This document shows, piece after piece, positions 51,770 to 60,244 of a stretch of DNA of 64,000 nt. A model generated the notes under the pieces. The model saw nothing but the letters and a program-made list of their open reading frames with translations, was not told the DNA's origin and searched no databases. The stretch is from Neobacillus drentensis NBRC 102427 (GTDB taxonomy: Bacteria; Bacillota; Bacilli; Bacillales; Cytobacillaceae), in the NCBI RefSeq assembly GCF_001591445.1, contig NZ_BCUX01000019.1:36589-100588 (forward strand), read 5' to 3'. The position numbers were made by a program, and so were the translations under genes. Every line of letters begins with the position of its first letter. Position 1 is the first letter of the stretch.

Positions 51770-51798
51770 TAGTCCGGAGGAGCCTCCGGGCTATTTTT
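51770..51798 (+). terminator. Second hairpin terminator or attenuator before the GNAT gene
   Basis: TAGTCCGGAGG pairs with CCTCCGGGCTA and is followed by five T. It lies 37 bp ahead of the GNAT start codon, with no gene between it and the previous terminator, so it ends either a small RNA or a regulated leader. Confidence 0.65.
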
Positions 51799-51834
51799 CC
51801 AAAAAGGTGATATTTTTTAGGAGGAGTTATTAAA

Positions 51835-52272
51835 ATGATAATAAAAAAAGCTACATTCAGTGATCTGGATTCTTTAACAGAACTTTTCGATTTATATAGG
51901 GTGTTTTATGAACAGGCATCAAATCAGGAAGATACACGGGAGTTTTTAAAAGCAAGAATAATGAATGCTGAATCCGTTGTGTTTATGGCATTTGATGGTA
52001 ATGATCCCGTTGGTTTTGTACAGCTGTATCCGTCGTTTTCGTCTGTAAGCATGATGCGTTCATGGGTATTAAATGATTTGTATGTAAAGGAACAATTTCG
52101 CGGAAGAGGTGCAGGGGAGAAATTAATACATAAGGCGATCCAGTTTGCAAAGGAAACAGGCGCAAAAGGTGTTTTGCTGGAAACAGGTGAGGATAACCTA
52201 AATGCGCAAAGACTCTATGAAAAAATTGGATTCGAAAAAGAAACAAATTATTTTTATTATTTCTCGATTTGA
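51835..52272 (+). CDS. GNAT family N-acetyltransferase
   Basis: 145 residues. The GNAT core has DPVGFVQLYPSFSSVSM (strands 2-3), the acetyl-CoA loop VKEQFRGRGAGEKLIHKAI and the NLNAQRLYEKIGFEKE helix with the usual C-terminal strand. Substrate unknown. TAGGAGGAG lies 6 nt before the ATG, and an attenuator-like hairpin stands just upstream. Confidence 0.88.
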   Translation: MIIKKATFSDLDSLTELFDLYRVFYEQASNQEDTREFLKARIMNAESVVFMAFDGNDPVGFVQLYPSFSSVSMMRSWVLNDLYVKEQFRGRGAGEKLIHKAIQFAKETGAKGVLLETGEDNLNAQRLYEKIGFEKETNYFYYFSI

Positions 52273-52278
52273 AAAATA

Positions 52279-52304
52279 AAAGGATGCCGGAAATAGCATC
52301 CTTC
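52279..52304. terminator. Bidirectional terminator
   Basis: AAGGATGC / GCATCCTT with an 8-nt loop lies between the GNAT gene and the convergent channel gene; T-rich on the minus side. Confidence 0.7.
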
Positions 52305-53353
52305 TAGTGTGCCGGCAATGAATTTAGTTGAGTAATTGTTTCTTTATCACAAATAACAAAAAGCTGTGCCTCTTCAGGGATATTGGAATCCAGCTTTTGA
52401 TTTATATGAAGGTCGCCGCGATCCGCGATTAGTGTTGCACCTCTATTAAGAAGATCTTCAAAGGCATCACGATAAGTTTTCCATTCTTCGCGCTTCGGAA
52501 TTTCATACATGGATTCCCTGTATTGGATGCTCATGAGTTCTGAAAACATATGGGTAACACCATGTGAAAATAAAGATCTCACTGCTGCATGGGATATCAT
52601 TTCTTGTGTAGGTATAAACTCATCGACATTCACTTGCTCGAATAATCGAATGTGTTTTTGATTAATCACCTCGGCAGTAACGTGGATGGATCGATTAAAT
52701 TTTTTTTCAATAGAAGTGATGGCCGTTGCAATTAATAAAGTCTTTCCGTCAACAAGGACGGGGTCAGAGGTTGCATAATTGTCCTGGGTTATTTGGTCTG
52801 CAAAAATAATAACTCCCTTAGCCCTGGGTAAATTCGCATTATGTAGTGTTTCTTCATCCGTTGCATCACCGCGAATATAATGTAGTCGATCCTCCATTAT
52901 TGGAGCTTTTTCTAAAGCATCGATAATAACAATTTCTATTTTTTTATCCGATTTTAATATTTCTTCGATAGCTAATTTCGATTTCGCACTCCAGCCAATC
53001 AAAATGATATGATTTTTACCGGTATATTTCATTTTTCCTCCAACCTTCAGTTTATCAATTAAATAAATTGAATTTATTACTTTTCCAATGACCACACTAA
53101 CAAGTCCAATGCCAGTAATATAAAGGATAATGGTAAAAACTTTGCCGGAATGTGTAACTGGCGCATAGTCTCCAAATCCAACGGTTGCCAGTGTAGTAAG
53201 AACCCAATAAACAGCGGTTGTATATGTTTTAAATGTGTTCGGCTCAATCACATATATTCCATAAGCCGCTAATAATATGTAAATAATAGCAAACGGTATA
53301 AAGATTTTGTCCCTCAGCTTAATCAGATTATAGAGCATTTTTTTCATTTTCAT
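52304..53353 (-). CDS. Two-helix potassium channel with RCK domain (YugO-like)
   Basis: About 349 residues. Two transmembrane helices flank the pore loop, and the selectivity filter TVGFGD is intact (near residue 57-62). A TrkA-N/RCK Rossmann domain follows (GKNHIILIGWSAKSKLAIEE), with a further C-terminal domain. The layout matches B. subtilis YugO, the channel used for potassium signalling in biofilms. A TTG two codons further upstream is possible. It complements the c-di-AMP-controlled KimA importer elsewhere in the window. Confidence 0.88.
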   Translation of the reverse strand: MKMKKMLYNLIKLRDKIFIPFAIIYILLAAYGIYVIEPNTFKTYTTAVYWVLTTLATVGFGDYAPVTHSGKVFTIILYITGIGLVSVVIGKVINSIYLIDKLKVGGKMKYTGKNHIILIGWSAKSKLAIEEILKSDKKIEIVIIDALEKAPIMEDRLHYIRGDATDEETLHNANLPRAKGVIIFADQITQDNYATSDPVLVDGKTLLIATAITSIEKKFNRSIHVTAEVINQKHIRLFEQVNVDEFIPTQEMISHAAVRSLFSHGVTHMFSELMSIQYRESMYEIPKREEWKTYRDAFEDLLNRGATLIADRGDLHINQKLDSNIPEEAQLFVICDKETITQLNSLPAH

Positions 53354-53561
53354 TCCCAATAGCCTTAGGTCCCTTCCTTAATCTTTGTGAATATTACTTA
53401 TATTTCCCAAATTTTGTAGATTAATGATATGGATATTCATACTTAAACCTTGAAAGATTTTGACTTTCAAAATTTTCGTTATTTTTTCGAATTTCTTTCA
53501 TTTTTTGATGCATGAAAACTGCTAATCTGAGAGTAAAGTAATGTAGGGGGGATGAAAAGGT

Positions 53562-53786
53562 ATGAGAAATTTAGCAGCAGCTAATGATGTTCTGAGCGGG
53601 AAAGTTTATATGGTTGAAATGAAAGATGGGGAAATTAGTTCCTTTCGAGTTCTAAGCGAGACACCAACCCACTATATTTTATCCTATTCCACTGATGAAA
53701 CCGTAGAAGTCTTTGAAAAAGCAAAAAATGAAGTCCTTGGCATTTTTGAGGTCCGAGAATGGTGGGATAATAAATCTAAAGAATAG
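53562..53786 (+). CDS. Small hypothetical protein, 74 residues
   Basis: An acidic beta-rich protein: SGKVYMVEMKDGEISSFRVL, then THYILSYSTDETVEVFEKAK and EVREWWDNKSKE. Could be a single small SH3-like or Tudor-like barrel. No family recognised. AGGGGGG lies before the ATG. Two hairpins follow, at 53796 and 53860. Confidence 0.6.
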   Translation: MRNLAAANDVLSGKVYMVEMKDGEISSFRVLSETPTHYILSYSTDETVEVFEKAKNEVLGIFEVREWWDNKSKE

Positions 53787-53795
53787 GAAGTAGCT

Positions 53796-53830
53796 AACCC
53801 CTTTCCCAAATGGAATAGGGGGTTTCTTAA
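53796..53830 (+). terminator. Terminator
   Basis: An imperfect stem AACCCCTTTCC / GGAATAGGGGGTT followed by T-rich DNA, after the small gene. Confidence 0.65.
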
Positions 53831-53859
53831 TAGTTCTGCCACTTTTTTTCACAAAAAAA

Positions 53860-53884
53860 GAAAGTGGTTGAACCACTTTCTAAA
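53860..53884. terminator. Hairpin, possible second terminator
   Basis: AGAAAGTGGTT and AACCACTTTCT form an 11-bp stem with a 1-2 nt centre, next to A-rich DNA. It may serve the leftward gene that ends at 54002. Confidence 0.45.
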
Positions 53885-54001
53885 GAAGGAAAACTTTTAT
53901 GGGTTAATACATCTTATGTGGCAGCTTGTACGCGCATGTAGTAAACCTGTCCATATTGAAAAAATTATTTTAAAAATAGAAGCCTATTTTTGAAAAAAGA
54001 A

Positions 54002-54679
54002 TTAACAAATTTTTTGGATAAGCTCAACAGTGTTATTTCTTGGTGAGTTAACTAGGGACGAAACCTCATAAGTTTCCATTAAGTTTTCGTCATAAGGTAT
54101 AAGAAGTTTATTTAAATCATTGGTGTTGGAAATGGACTGGTCCAGCCACGTTTTTTCATCCTCTGGTTTCAGAATAACAGGCATCCGATCATGAATATCT
54201 TTCATCAGCTCATTTGGACCAGTTGTAATGACTGAACAGGTATAAAGAGTTTTTCCTTCAGGGGACTTCCAAGCTTCCCATATTCCCGCCATCGCGAACA
54301 AATCAGCCGACTTTAGTTTAATCCGCATTGGGGTTTTGCTCTTGTCCTCATGTCGTTTCCATTCATAAAAGCTGTCTGCTATGACTAAACAACGTTTCTT
54401 TTTGAAAGCAGTTCGAAAGCTGGGTTTTTCGGATAAGGTCTCTGCTCGGGCATTAATCATCTTATGGCCAATAGCCGGATCCTTTGCCCAAGGCGGAACC
54501 AAGCCCCATTTTAAAAATCCCATCCGATTAGACTTCCCGTCATTAATCACCGCAAGTACAGCCTGAGAGGGAGCAATATTATAACTCGGAGCATAATTTT
54601 CTTCCTCAAGAAAAGCTGCAATATCGAAATGATCAATAATTTCTTCAAACGTTGCTGTTAATGTAAACCGCCCGCACAT
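54002..54679 (-). CDS. SOS-associated abasic-site peptidase (YedK/HMCES type)
   Basis: 225 residues. The catalytic Cys2 follows Met in MCGRFTL; NIAPSQ, the WGLVPPWAKD block, NARAET, RCLVIADSFYEWK and the DIHDRMPVIL histidine are all there. These SRAP proteins form a stable thiazolidine link to abasic sites in single-stranded DNA and protect the genome. No LexA-box is obvious just upstream. No AGGAGG-like site is strong before the ATG, only GTGAGG. Confidence 0.92.
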   Translation of the reverse strand: MCGRFTLTATFEEIIDHFDIAAFLEEENYAPSYNIAPSQAVLAVINDGKSNRMGFLKWGLVPPWAKDPAIGHKMINARAETLSEKPSFRTAFKKKRCLVIADSFYEWKRHEDKSKTPMRIKLKSADLFAMAGIWEAWKSPEGKTLYTCSVITTGPNELMKDIHDRMPVILKPEDEKTWLDQSISNTNDLNKLLIPYDENLMETYEVSSLVNSPRNNTVELIQKIC

Positions 54680-54837
54680 ACAATTCTCACCTCACGATTT
54701 GGTTACTATATATTGTAGCAAACTTTAAAAAAAGGGGGAAATTACGAATATCAATAAACCAATCTGTTTTCCAAAAGAAAATACTTTGATTTTTTATGTG
54801 CCATTTGTACCGCTTTTCCACTTTAACGTAATAATGA

Positions 54838-54866
54838 TTGAAAGAATATTTAGAAAATGTTAATAT
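54838..54866 (+). promoter_or_regulatory. Sigma-A promoter for a candidate small RNA
   Basis: TTGAAA, a 17-bp spacer and TAATAT. The predicted start lies near 54873, about 100 nt before a strong terminator, with no coding frame in between. Confidence 0.6.
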
Positions 54867-54872
54867 AAAGAT

Positions 54873-54972
54873 GTTTAAATTCTTCTGAGTTTAGACCTCC
54901 TAATAAAGGGCTTGGCATAGACCACCAAGTCCTCACTTGAACCTTTGACATTAGTTCAAAGGTTCTTTTTTT
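54873..54972 (+). ncRNA. Candidate ~100-nt small RNA
   Basis: A compact unit in an otherwise empty 354-bp space: promoter at 54838, a single-stranded stretch containing GACCTCCTAAT (anti-Shine-Dalgarno-like), a hairpin GGGCTTGG / CCAAGTCC (about 54908-54933) and a terminator hairpin GAACCTTTGA / TCAAAGGTTC plus seven T. It could instead be a leader with a terminator for the acetyltransferase at 55034. I do not recognise a known family. Confidence 0.5.
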
Positions 54973-55033
54973 ATAAAAATAAGTATTTGTGGGTAATTTG
55001 GTAGTAAAGGAATGACATAGGAGGCAAAAAGCC

Positions 55034-55585
55034 TTGGAATTTCAAACGTTAGAAAAGTGGAGTCAAGAGGTTTGGAACCAAATAAGCCCGATTTACCATC
55101 AAGCATTCGATGGGAAAGGGGCAAAGCCGGAGAAAATCATCCGTAATATGTTCAGAAAACAACTTTGTTACTTACATTTAGCGTTAGAGGAGAGTAAGGT
55201 TGCAGCCTTTGCAATAACAGGTAAGCTGGAAGGATCCGATGCTTTGATCATCGATTATTTAGCTGTGGATTCTAATTACCAACACCGCGGGATTGGAATG
55301 AAAATGATGGAATACATACGAGAATGGTCGATGAACAATACAAATGCAAAAAGTCTGGTAATAGAAGTAGAATCAGCAAATACTCCTGAAACATTAGCGA
55401 GAAATCACTTTTGGGAAAAGTGTGGATTTACAATGACAGAATACATTCATGATTACATCTGGGTCCCTGAATCTTATCGAGCGATGTATTTAAAAATGGT
55501 GCCTGACACCAATCTACCTGAACAAGGTGAGAAACTGTTTATATATATTGAAAAGTTTCATAAGGCATCCTATCAAGGGTCATAA
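55034..55585 (+). CDS. GNAT family acetyltransferase
   Basis: 183 residues, starting TTG with AGGAGG 10 nt upstream. GNAT motif A is YLAVDSNYQHRGIGMKMMEY and motif B ends ARNHFWEKCGFTMTEY. The N-terminal half contains LEESKVAAFAITGKLEGSDA. Substrate unknown. Near the C-terminus, residues MVPDTN are encoded by a perfect copy of the 15-bp TGGTGCCTGACACCA element found in non-coding positions elsewhere, so a mobile-type repeat seems to have been absorbed into the frame. Confidence 0.85.
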   Translation: MEFQTLEKWSQEVWNQISPIYHQAFDGKGAKPEKIIRNMFRKQLCYLHLALEESKVAAFAITGKLEGSDALIIDYLAVDSNYQHRGIGMKMMEYIREWSMNNTNAKSLVIEVESANTPETLARNHFWEKCGFTMTEYIHDYIWVPESYRAMYLKMVPDTNLPEQGEKLFIYIEKFHKASYQGS

Positions 55586-55680
55586 TTCGGAAAGAAAAAA
55601 TAAACATTAGGTGAAGCAGGTCTTTTTGTTGGCTATGTCGTAAATAATAATGAGGTTTTCACTGAAGGGAGAGTTTTAAA

Positions 55681-56091
55681 ATGAAGGGTCAAGCAACTCC
55701 ATACTTAATGTTTGATGGAAAGGCAAAAGAGGCGTTAAATTTTTACAAGGATGTATTTAGCGGGGAAATATCCAACCTCCAAACCTATGGTGAAGCAGAC
55801 TATCCTACACCTCCAGAGGCTCATGATCTAATTATTCATGCACAATTTAAAAGTGGTGATTTATTTCTAATGGCTTCGGATTCGTTTCCGGGCAATTCAG
55901 TAGTCATAGGCAATAATATTTCATTAACGTTGGAATTCGAAAGTGAAGAGGAAATTCAAAAAATTTATGAAGCGCTTAGTCAAAACGGAACAGTTTTCAT
56001 GGAGCTCCAAGATACTTTTTGGGGAGCAAAATATGCGAAGGTCAAGGATGCTTATGGCGTGATTTGGGATCTTAATCATACGAAATCTTAA
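55681..56091 (+). CDS. VOC-family PhnB-like protein
   Basis: 136 residues, a paralogue of the protein at 49588: YLMFDGKAKEALNFYKDVF, YGEADYPTPPEAHDLIIHAQ, FPGNSVVIGNNISLTLEFES and FMELQDTFWGAKYAKVKDAYG. PhnB-like glyoxalase fold, role unknown. GAAGGGAG precedes the ATG. Confidence 0.85.
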   Translation: MKGQATPYLMFDGKAKEALNFYKDVFSGEISNLQTYGEADYPTPPEAHDLIIHAQFKSGDLFLMASDSFPGNSVVIGNNISLTLEFESEEEIQKIYEALSQNGTVFMELQDTFWGAKYAKVKDAYGVIWDLNHTKS

Positions 56092-56107
56092 TGAATCCAA
56101 AAAGAAC

Positions 56108-56135
56108 GGAGGCAGGATTTTTCCAGCCTCCTTTG
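56108..56135. terminator. Bidirectional terminator
   Basis: GGAGGCAGG / CCAGCCTCC with a T/A-rich loop between convergent genes. Confidence 0.75.
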
Positions 56136-57326
56136 CTACATATAAAGTCCAGCTAAGAAAATACCCAGTGATTTTTTATAGATATCATCAAACATAGACA
56201 ACGGAAGTGGATTTATTCCGAAGCCGAGTTCAATTGTAAAACCTGGTCTTTGCCAATCTTGTATAAACCAGTCTTTGTAACCGGCGTAGCTCTCGATTGT
56301 TTTAACAGGCTCGTAACCACTCACTCTGCTTAATTCCTTCACAATGACTTCCGACTCAGCCGGTTCAAGATTTTCAAACCCCCAGTAAATGACCTCTCCC
56401 TGTGTATGAAAGGCAAGGACTCGTGCAAAATCTTGTTTTCGTGTCAGTTCCGCTATAGCATTTGCTTCCGGTTCTGATAAAGGTTTTTCTCCTACGTAAT
56501 CTCTTGGCCCAGGCTCGTTAGGATTGCGCGCCTTTTCTAATTCCCATCTTGCCGGGAATTGGTCGTTAAGATCAACACCTCTAATATTCGCTTTCCATCC
56601 CGTAAAGTCTGTACTACCTTTATTCATTTCTACTACTTGTTTTTGCCATGATTCGTTTTCAGGTGGACCGTTTAAAACGAGGTCAACTCCATCCGGATTC
56701 ACCATTGGGACTATTGATAATATAGTATTTTGATAAAAGGGAAAAGCATGTTGTCCGCTTATAGGCTGATGATTTGTCAGCGATAATAGGTAATCATTTA
56801 AAAAAGTCATAATCACTAGGGAAGTAATCCATTCATTGGCATGAAAGGAACCATTATAGTGAACCCTTTTTTCACCGGAACCGATTATTATTTCGGGAAT
56901 TTCTTTACCGAGAACGGTCTTTCCGATGGGGGTTACTTGTAAAAACGGATATAGCTCTTTTAACCGGTTAAGATCCTTTACCAGATTGCTGTAATCGTAT
57001 CTTTGAGAACTTTCCACTAATCTCCTGTGAATCCGGGTTGGGATTTTTATCGCTAGCCCAGGGGTGAGGTTTGAGGCATTTATTTCAGGATTAACCAATT
57101 CCATTGCTTCTAGAGGGAGATTCATGTTTTGAGCTATACGCCATAAAGAGTCTCCGGGGAGTATCTGATATTCCTTAGCAACAAAACCTGGAATCCGTAT
57201 CTGTTGGCCAACAGAAAGATTATTTGGGTCGACTTTTGGGTTGGAGTCAGTAATCAACTCTAATTTAATCTGAAACATCTGGCTGTAATGCCATAATGAA
57301 TCACCTTGTCTTACAACAATCTTCAT
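56136..57326 (-). CDS. LysM plus M14 gamma-D-glutamyl-diaminopimelate peptidase
   Basis: 396 residues, like endopeptidase I of L. sphaericus and B. subtilis YqgT. Two N-terminal LysM modules (about 2-46 and 52-96, VRQGDSLWHYSQMFQIK and ILPGDSLWRIAQNMNL) bind peptidoglycan. The M14 carboxypeptidase domain has zinc ligands H162 and E165 (FHANEW), a later His (AFHTQGE) and the catalytic Glu in FTIELGFG. It cuts the D-Glu-mDAP bond of peptide stems. No signal peptide; such enzymes may act in the spore or on imported muropeptides. Confidence 0.92.
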   Translation of the reverse strand: MKIVVRQGDSLWHYSQMFQIKLELITDSNPKVDPNNLSVGQQIRIPGFVAKEYQILPGDSLWRIAQNMNLPLEAMELVNPEINASNLTPGLAIKIPTRIHRRLVESSQRYDYSNLVKDLNRLKELYPFLQVTPIGKTVLGKEIPEIIIGSGEKRVHYNGSFHANEWITSLVIMTFLNDYLLSLTNHQPISGQHAFPFYQNTILSIVPMVNPDGVDLVLNGPPENESWQKQVVEMNKGSTDFTGWKANIRGVDLNDQFPARWELEKARNPNEPGPRDYVGEKPLSEPEANAIAELTRKQDFARVLAFHTQGEVIYWGFENLEPAESEVIVKELSRVSGYEPVKTIESYAGYKDWFIQDWQRPGFTIELGFGINPLPLSMFDDIYKKSLGIFLAGLYM

Positions 57327-57418
57327 TTAGACCCTCCTGCAGTAAAAAAATAGTATTAATAATATCTATGCTTGAGGGAATAAAATATTAGTTAGATTTA
57401 GAGTGTCAGGCACCATCG

Positions 57419-57811
57419 TTAGTCGAGAAATCTTTGTTTCCATTCTGGAGAAGGGATCATACAGCTTTCTTCTTTTCCAAACCATTTATATCGGTTCTTG
57501 GCAACAAAATCGTAAAGGGGATCTCTGATAAAAGGAGGGAGGAAACGGAAGAGCGATAATATGGGCCACGCGCTGCCAAGTTTCCTGCAAACACGGAGAG
57601 CTGCACTTGATTTGAGAAAGACTTTGTCACCTTCTAGAAGGACGAAACTGTTTAAATCTTTGTTCAAGCCGTGCATTCTTAAAAGAGTCTGACCTGTCTC
57701 GCTTTGGAGAGATGCAAACTTAAAATGACCTATAGAGTCTCTTTTAATAATAAATTTCACACTGGTGTTGCACAGATTACAAACGCCATCAAATAAAATG
57801 ATTCGATCCAA
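57419..57811 (-). CDS. yuxK: DCC-family thiol-disulfide oxidoreductase YuxK
   Basis: 130 residues, DUF393. DGVCNLCN at residues 8-15 gives the CxxC redox-like motif, followed by the ASLQSETGQTLL and LKSSAALRVCRKLG blocks. Its role is unclear. The start is TTG with AAGGTGG 6 nt upstream. A copy of the 13-bp motif lies directly after its stop codon. Confidence 0.88.
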   Translation of the reverse strand: MDRIILFDGVCNLCNTSVKFIIKRDSIGHFKFASLQSETGQTLLRMHGLNKDLNSFVLLEGDKVFLKSSAALRVCRKLGSAWPILSLFRFLPPFIRDPLYDFVAKNRYKWFGKEESCMIPSPEWKQRFLD

Positions 57812-58011
57812 GGTTACACCACCTTTTTTTACTACGTTTCTGTTGTTTTTAGTTTACCATAATAAACGTTCTGGTCACTTTTATAAGTGCTTTGAATTTT
57901 AATAATTTTTCAAAATTCTTGCAAAACAGGAAATCCATCCTATATATTTGAAAAGAGAGCTAATGTCTAGTTTATAATTTTCATATATAGGGAGATAGGC
58001 GGAGGTGAGGT

Positions 58012-58383
58012 ATGGGTCTTAATGATGGATTTGAAATTTTTGATATTATGTTCACCATTATCCCCATTTTTATTGCACTGGTAGCAGGAATCATTCTTTT
58101 TATGTTTATTAAGGGAATTAAAACCTGGAATCACATTAATAAACAACCACGCCTAAAAGTGGTGGCGGTTGTGGTTTCAAAAAGGCTGCAAGTGAGTGGA
58201 GGAGGGGAGGATCATTCCTCCAGTACATGGTACTATGTTACATTTCAATTTGAAAGCGGCGACAGAATCGAATTCAGTGTGAGCGGACGAGAATACGGAC
58301 TATTGGCAGAAGGTGATATCGGCGAAGTTGAATTCCAAGGCACAAGATACCATGGATTTACAAGAAAACAAACAGGAGCATAA
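58012..58383 (+). CDS. DUF2500 family membrane protein
   Basis: 123 residues: one N-terminal transmembrane helix (about 12-35), then a beta-rich domain matching DUF2500 (VVAVVVSKRLQVSGGGEDHS, STWYYVTFQFESGDRIEFSV, YGLLAEGDIGEVEFQGTRY). Function unknown. GGAGGTGAGG before the ATG is a very strong ribosome site. Confidence 0.87.
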   Translation: MGLNDGFEIFDIMFTIIPIFIALVAGIILFMFIKGIKTWNHINKQPRLKVVAVVVSKRLQVSGGGEDHSSSTWYYVTFQFESGDRIEFSVSGREYGLLAEGDIGEVEFQGTRYHGFTRKQTGA

Positions 58384-58397
58384 GGAGACAACTAACC

Positions 58398-58441
58398 AAA
58401 AAACTGAGAAACCAAACACCACAGGTTTCTCAGTTTTTTGA
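58398..58441 (+). terminator. Rho-independent terminator
   Basis: AAAAAACTGAGAAACC pairs with GGTTTCTCAGTTTTTT (16 bp) across a 10-nt loop; follows the DUF2500 gene. Confidence 0.92.
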
Positions 58442-58631
58442 TAGCCCTGTCCAATGGATATGCACAAATTATAAAAATGTCCACGGACGGTGCCTGACAC
58501 CAAAAATGACTCTAAAAAAGACATCAAAAAATATCGTTTATTTACCCCAGTTTTATGGTAATATGAAATGTATTCGATATTTTATTTTAGCAATCTTAAA
58601 AGTTACTAATTTATTAAAGGGAGGGGCCTTA

Positions 58632-59273
58632 TTGAAAAATTTAATAAAAAAAGCTCCCTACTTATTATTTTTGCTTGTGATTCCACTTTTAGCCAAAATT
58701 TATGAATTATTAAATTCCCATTCACATAGAGCTATCGATATTAGTAATGCGTTAGACCAAGCGATTCCGTTTTTGTCAGTGTTTATCATTCCCTATATCC
58801 TTTGGTATGCCTATATCTTTTGTTATTTAGTTTACTTTTGCTTTAAAGACACAAAAGTGTACCTTAAAACGTTGATTTTAATTGTTATAGCCGAACTAAT
58901 ATGTTTTGTCATTTATTTCTTTTTCCAAACGACTGTTCCAAGACCTACGATCACTGATAATAACGTCTTTAATCATCTGGTTTTGTGGATATACAATAAT
59001 GATCGTCCGTTTAATTGTTTTCCAAGCATCCATGTCCTGACAACATTTGTTATCATGCTTGCTTCCCTTCATGTTAAAAATAAACATGTATTAAACATTT
59101 TATGTATTCATGGTGTCGGGACCTTGATCATTATTTCAACCCTTTTTGTTAAGCAGCATGTCATTTTTGATATGATTGGTTCGATGTTCCTGGTTACTTT
59201 CCTTTACGGAATTGCGTTTGAATTCCTATCATTTTCCCGAAAAACAGAAACTGTTTATGTTAAAGAAAAATAG
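58632..59273 (+). CDS. PAP2-type phosphatase (Aur1/Ipt1-like)
   Basis: About 213 residues with six helices. The phosphatase motifs are FPSIHVLTT (C2, catalytic His) and STLFVKQHVIFDMIGS (C3, His plus Asp), with FQTTVPRP ahead of them. Such membrane enzymes remove or transfer phosphate on lipid head groups, for example undecaprenyl pyrophosphate or phosphatidate. AAAGGGAGGGG fixes the TTG at 58632; the frame is open 42 codons further upstream without a site. Confidence 0.8.
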   Translation: MKNLIKKAPYLLFLLVIPLLAKIYELLNSHSHRAIDISNALDQAIPFLSVFIIPYILWYAYIFCYLVYFCFKDTKVYLKTLILIVIAELICFVIYFFFQTTVPRPTITDNNVFNHLVLWIYNNDRPFNCFPSIHVLTTFVIMLASLHVKNKHVLNILCIHGVGTLIIISTLFVKQHVIFDMIGSMFLVTFLYGIAFEFLSFSRKTETVYVKEK

Positions 59274-59295
59274 TTTACCATTTCATTCCTAATAA

Positions 59296-59331
59296 AAAGA
59301 GTGTCATTAGACACTCTGTTTTTTTTTTTTC
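59296..59331 (+). terminator. Rho-independent terminator
   Basis: AGAGTGTC / AGACACTCT with a 3-nt loop and fourteen T residues after the PAP2 gene. Confidence 0.92.
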
Positions 59332-59372
59332 AAAAGCTTGTTTACTTATAAGCCATAGAAAAAATAATCCGA

Positions 59373-60050
59373 TTACGTCATATGGATTGTTTTGATATGT
59401 TGAAGATTAATAAAGACTGGATCTTCTTTTGCGCCAATTAATTCAACAAAATTATTATTTATTCCTTGAATCTTTCCAATGACATGCTCATTTTCACCGA
59501 TATTAAAGACAATCAATTCACCTGTTAACTTTTCGATTTGTACCTCGAAAGATCTTGCAAAGGTTATATTGCTTGGGTTTACTGGAAGATTTGCGTTGCT
59601 TAAGCCGTAGGGACGTTGATTATTTGTGTAAGGAATTAACCATTTTAAATGGTTAAGGGAGATAAACATGGTTTTGTAAATTGGCGAGTAGAAAACAAAA
59701 TAATTATTCATAATACTAATGATGTAGCCATGGAGGGCAAGGTTACTAGTAACATATATTTCTGTAAAAATTCCTTTCGCTGCAGTCAAAGTTTTTCTCA
59801 ACGAGATTTCTTCGTTATTATTATAGATTGGCGCTGGTTCGTCTTGAAGAGTAATTTCATCGAACTCATTAATTTCGTCTTGTTTTAAATAGCGCCAATT
59901 TTGGCAATGGATTGCGGGGATGTATAGGTAATCGTATCCATTAAAAACAACCCATAAATCGGTGCCTACATCAATCAATAACCCACTAATGAATTTCTTA
60001 CCCGAGATCTCCAGTTTAATATATTTTCCGATATTATCTTTCAACTTCAT
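59373..60050 (-). CDS. DUF2642-like spore-coat-associated protein
   Basis: 225 residues made of about three Sm-like modules: residues 1-50 (YIKLEISGKKFISGLLIDVG, LWVVFNGYDYLYIPA), 90-140 (LHGYIISIMNNYFVFYSPIY) and 175-225 (HVIGKIQGINNNFVELIGAK, VFINLQHIKTI). Each has the order strand-G-x-L/I-x-x-V/I-strand-I-x-I. The same module occurs in the two CotB-like genes upstream, so this looks like a distant paralogue. AAAGGATG precedes the ATG. Last of the leftward coat genes. Confidence 0.65.
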   Translation of the reverse strand: MKLKDNIGKYIKLEISGKKFISGLLIDVGTDLWVVFNGYDYLYIPAIHCQNWRYLKQDEINEFDEITLQDEPAPIYNNNEEISLRKTLTAAKGIFTEIYVTSNLALHGYIISIMNNYFVFYSPIYKTMFISLNHLKWLIPYTNNQRPYGLSNANLPVNPSNITFARSFEVQIEKLTGELIVFNIGENEHVIGKIQGINNNFVELIGAKEDPVFINLQHIKTIHMT

Positions 60051-60244
60051 TTACTCACATCCTTTCCTAGGTATACCCATTAACAAATAGAGGAGGGCTG
60101 AAAAGGGGAATTGCTTAAAACATATATACTTGGTTAGAACTGCCCAGCTCATATTTGTATGGTATTTTGGGGGTTAAAAAAAGGGGTAAAATGAAGGAAT
60201 AAACCTAAATGAATTTACACTAATTCCATCAAGAATTCATAAAA

